From contig JAUJOO010000003.1 in NCBI GenBank assembly GCA_030447585.1, positions 185,274 through 220,769 of the forward strand: a stretch of DNA of 35,496 nt, given 5' to 3'. The position numbers and the translations under genes were made by a program. The notes under the pieces are model-generated. The model did no database searches and was not told where the DNA came from. It saw only the letters and a list, made by a program, of their open reading frames with translations. Shown piece after piece: positions 34,463-35,496 of the stretch; positions within the stretch are counted from its first letter, which is position 1, and each line of letters opens with the position of its first letter. Source of the stretch: Nocardioidaceae bacterium. Its GTDB lineage: Bacteria; Actinomycetota; Actinomycetes; Propionibacteriales; Nocardioidaceae.

Positions 34463-34494
34463 CTCCAACTGTCGGCCCGAACCGCCGGTTGGAG
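34463..34494. promoter_or_regulatory. 13-bp imperfect inverted repeat between the GlgC-like gene and rpsP
   Basis: CTCCAACTGTCGG (34463-34475) pairs with CCGCCGGTTGGAG (34482-34494) with two mismatches, one a G-U pair in RNA, around a 6-nt loop. It covers the likely -35 region of the minus-strand gene and lies just upstream of the rpsP -10, so it could be an operator for either. Confidence 0.45.
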
Positions 34495-34513
34495 ATCCGA
34501 GGCGAGAATCTGG

Positions 34514-34519
34514 CAGAAT
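34514..34519 (+). promoter_or_regulatory. Likely -10 box of rpsP
   Basis: TGGCAGAATG contains CAGAAT, a -10 form common before actinobacterial ribosomal genes. TTGGAG at 34489-34494 is a possible -35, but the 19-bp spacer is long. The leader to GTG 34649 would be about 125 nt, with AAGGAG at 34632-34637 as ribosome binding site. Confidence 0.45.
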
Positions 34520-34648
34520 GAGGCTCGACTTCGCGACTGGGCGGCCCCTCTCACCCGGCCGGTCTCGGATCCTCGGCGATCGCGGCGCAGAGCCCCACTG
34601 CGGCCTCGCCTTCGCCACCACATCAGACCCCAAGGAGACACCACAGAC

Positions 34649-35308
34649 GTGGCCGTCAAGATTCGCCTCAAGCGGATGGGCAAGATCCGCCAACCGTTCT
34701 ACCGCATCGTCGTCGCCGACTCACGCACCAAGCGTGACGGCCGGGTGATCGAAGAGATCGGCAAGTACCACCCGAAACAGGACCCTAGTGTCATCGAGGT
34801 CGACTCCGACCGAGCCTTGTACTGGCTGGGGGTGGGTGCCCAACCGAGCGAGCCGGTCACGGCGCTGCTGAAGGTCACCGGTGACTGGCAGAAGTTCAAG
34901 GGCGAGACAGCACCTGCGCCGATGAAGGTCGCCGAGGCCAGGCGCGACAAGTCCGAGATCTTCAACGAGGCACTCAAGGACGCGCAGAGCGAGCCCAAGA
35001 CCGAGGCAGTGACCCCGAGACGGTCGACTACGAAGAAGGCAGCAGCCGCTCCGGTCGAAGCGCCGGCATCCGAGCCGGCAGTCGAGGCGACGAACGCAGA
35101 CGGGCCTGTCGCGGCTGGTGTCGTCGAGTCACCTTCGCAGACCGTGGCTGACCAAGACGAAGTCACCCCGGTCGCTGAGACCTCGCCGGTGACGGAGGCT
35201 GCGGCTGCCGACGAAGCTGTGGTCGAGGACGCGCCCGTCAGCGAGGACACCGCGGCCACGGCGGACCCGTCGTCCAGCCAGGCATCCGGCGACGACGGCT
35301 TGGCCTGA
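34649..35308 (+). CDS. rpsP: 30S ribosomal protein S16 with long acidic tail
   Basis: This 219-aa protein has a normal S16 core in residues 1-105 ([56 protein letters not shown]). S16 helps assemble the small ribosomal subunit. The remaining ~110 residues are a low-complexity Ala/Glu/Val/Pro/Thr tail with a short basic patch ([12 protein letters not shown]) and no folded domain. Actinobacterial S16 often has a tail, but this one is long. The GTG at 34649 follows AAGGAGA. The KH-domain gene begins one base after the stop. Confidence 0.97.
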   Translation: MAVKIRLKRMGKIRQPFYRIVVADSRTKRDGRVIEEIGKYHPKQDPSVIEVDSDRALYWLGVGAQPSEPVTALLKVTGDWQKFKGETAPAPMKVAEARRDKSEIFNEALKDAQSEPKTEAVTPRRSTTKKAAAAPVEAPASEPAVEATNADGPVAAGVVESPSQTVADQDEVTPVAETSPVTEAAAADEAVVEDAPVSEDTAATADPSSSQASGDDGLA

Positions 35309-35309
35309 C

Positions 35310-35496
35310 GTGCTGACTGAGGTGCTCGAGCACTTGGTCCGCGGCATCGTCGACAACCCCGACGACGTCACCGTCACCACCCGTCAGCAGCGGGGACGCA
35401 ATCCCCGCTTCGCCGGCCGAGGCGAGACGCTCGAAGTACGTGTCCACCCCGACGACCTGGGTCGCGTCATCGGCAGGTCCGGCCGTACGGCGACAG
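35310..35496 (+). CDS. KH-domain RNA-binding protein (KhpA-like), 5' part
   Basis: The frame starts at GTG 35310, one base after the rpsP stop, and runs off the window after 62 codons. It reads MLTEVLEHLVRGIVDNPDDV, then LEVRVHPDDLGRVIGRSGRTAT with the KH GxxG loop. KhpA/YlqC proteins bind RNA and lie between rpsP and rimM in most Actinomycetota. A basic insert (RQQRGRNPRFAGRG) lies before the second strand. Completeness cannot be judged. Confidence 0.92.
   Translation, partial: MLTEVLEHLVRGIVDNPDDVTVTTRQQRGRNPRFAGRGETLEVRVHPDDLGRVIGRSGRTAT

Overview
The window is high-GC DNA with frequent GTG and TTG start codons, zinc-binding forms of ribosomal proteins L28 and L32, and a gene order typical of Actinomycetota: ddl, DUF3515, Lrp-like, thiL, rpmB, DAK-type kinase, recG, rsmD, coaD, DUF177, rpmF, rnc, mutM, smc, ftsY, ffh, rpsP, KH protein. 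A member of the Propionibacteriales (Nocardioides-like) is a reasonable guess, but the sequence alone does not prove it.

Layout. Positions 1-43 hold the last codons of a plus-strand gene, perhaps gpsA, followed by a structured repeat (57-132). A PLP trans-sulfuration enzyme (minus) diverges from ddl (plus) across only 24 bp. DUF3515 and an AsnC/Lrp-type ligand-binding protein (minus) then diverge from thiL. A small membrane zinc-ribbon protein and rpmB converge on a hairpin terminator. The block 5493-13857 is a plus-strand housekeeping run: FakA-like kinase, recG, rsmD, coaD, a coiled-coil protein, DUF177, rpmF, rnc, mutM. From 14008 to 17932 there are less familiar genes: a possible small Cys protein, a six-TM protein, a 67-aa coiled-coil protein and a secreted LVIVD-repeat protein. 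A second copy of the structured repeat (17972-18034) follows. Then come smc, which carries three single-base frameshifts in this sequence, and ftsY.

Between ftsY and ffh lies an accessory block of about 7.4 kb: an MpaB/DUF2236 oxygenase-like gene, a frameshifted MOSC gene, a membrane-anchored unknown, an AlaX-type editing protein behind a fourfold 21-22 bp repeat, a DUF2695 protein, an orphan VapC-like PIN toxin, an alpha/beta hydrolase, and a SigE-family ECF sigma factor translationally coupled to a transmembrane partner. After ffh come an amidohydrolase, a GlgC-like nucleotidyltransferase (minus), rpsP with a long acidic tail, and the start of a KH-domain gene that runs off the window.

How the genes work together. 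The housekeeping genes serve cell-wall precursor synthesis (ddl), thiamine diphosphate (thiL) and CoA (coaD) synthesis, ribosome and rRNA maturation (rpmB, rpmF, rpsP, rnc, rsmD), DNA repair and chromosome organisation (recG, mutM, smc), and SRP-dependent membrane targeting (ftsY, ffh). The most unusual non-coding signals are the two-copy repeat with a conserved frame and variable 22-nt centre, the GACCGGTC array before the AlaX gene, a promoter-proximal hairpin before DUF177-rpmF, and a recurring leaderless pattern (A at position 2 and T at position 6 of a -10-like hexamer, 6-7 nt before the start codon). I found no complete, obviously new multi-gene defence or biosynthetic system. There are no tRNA or rRNA genes, CRISPR arrays or transposase genes that I can support.
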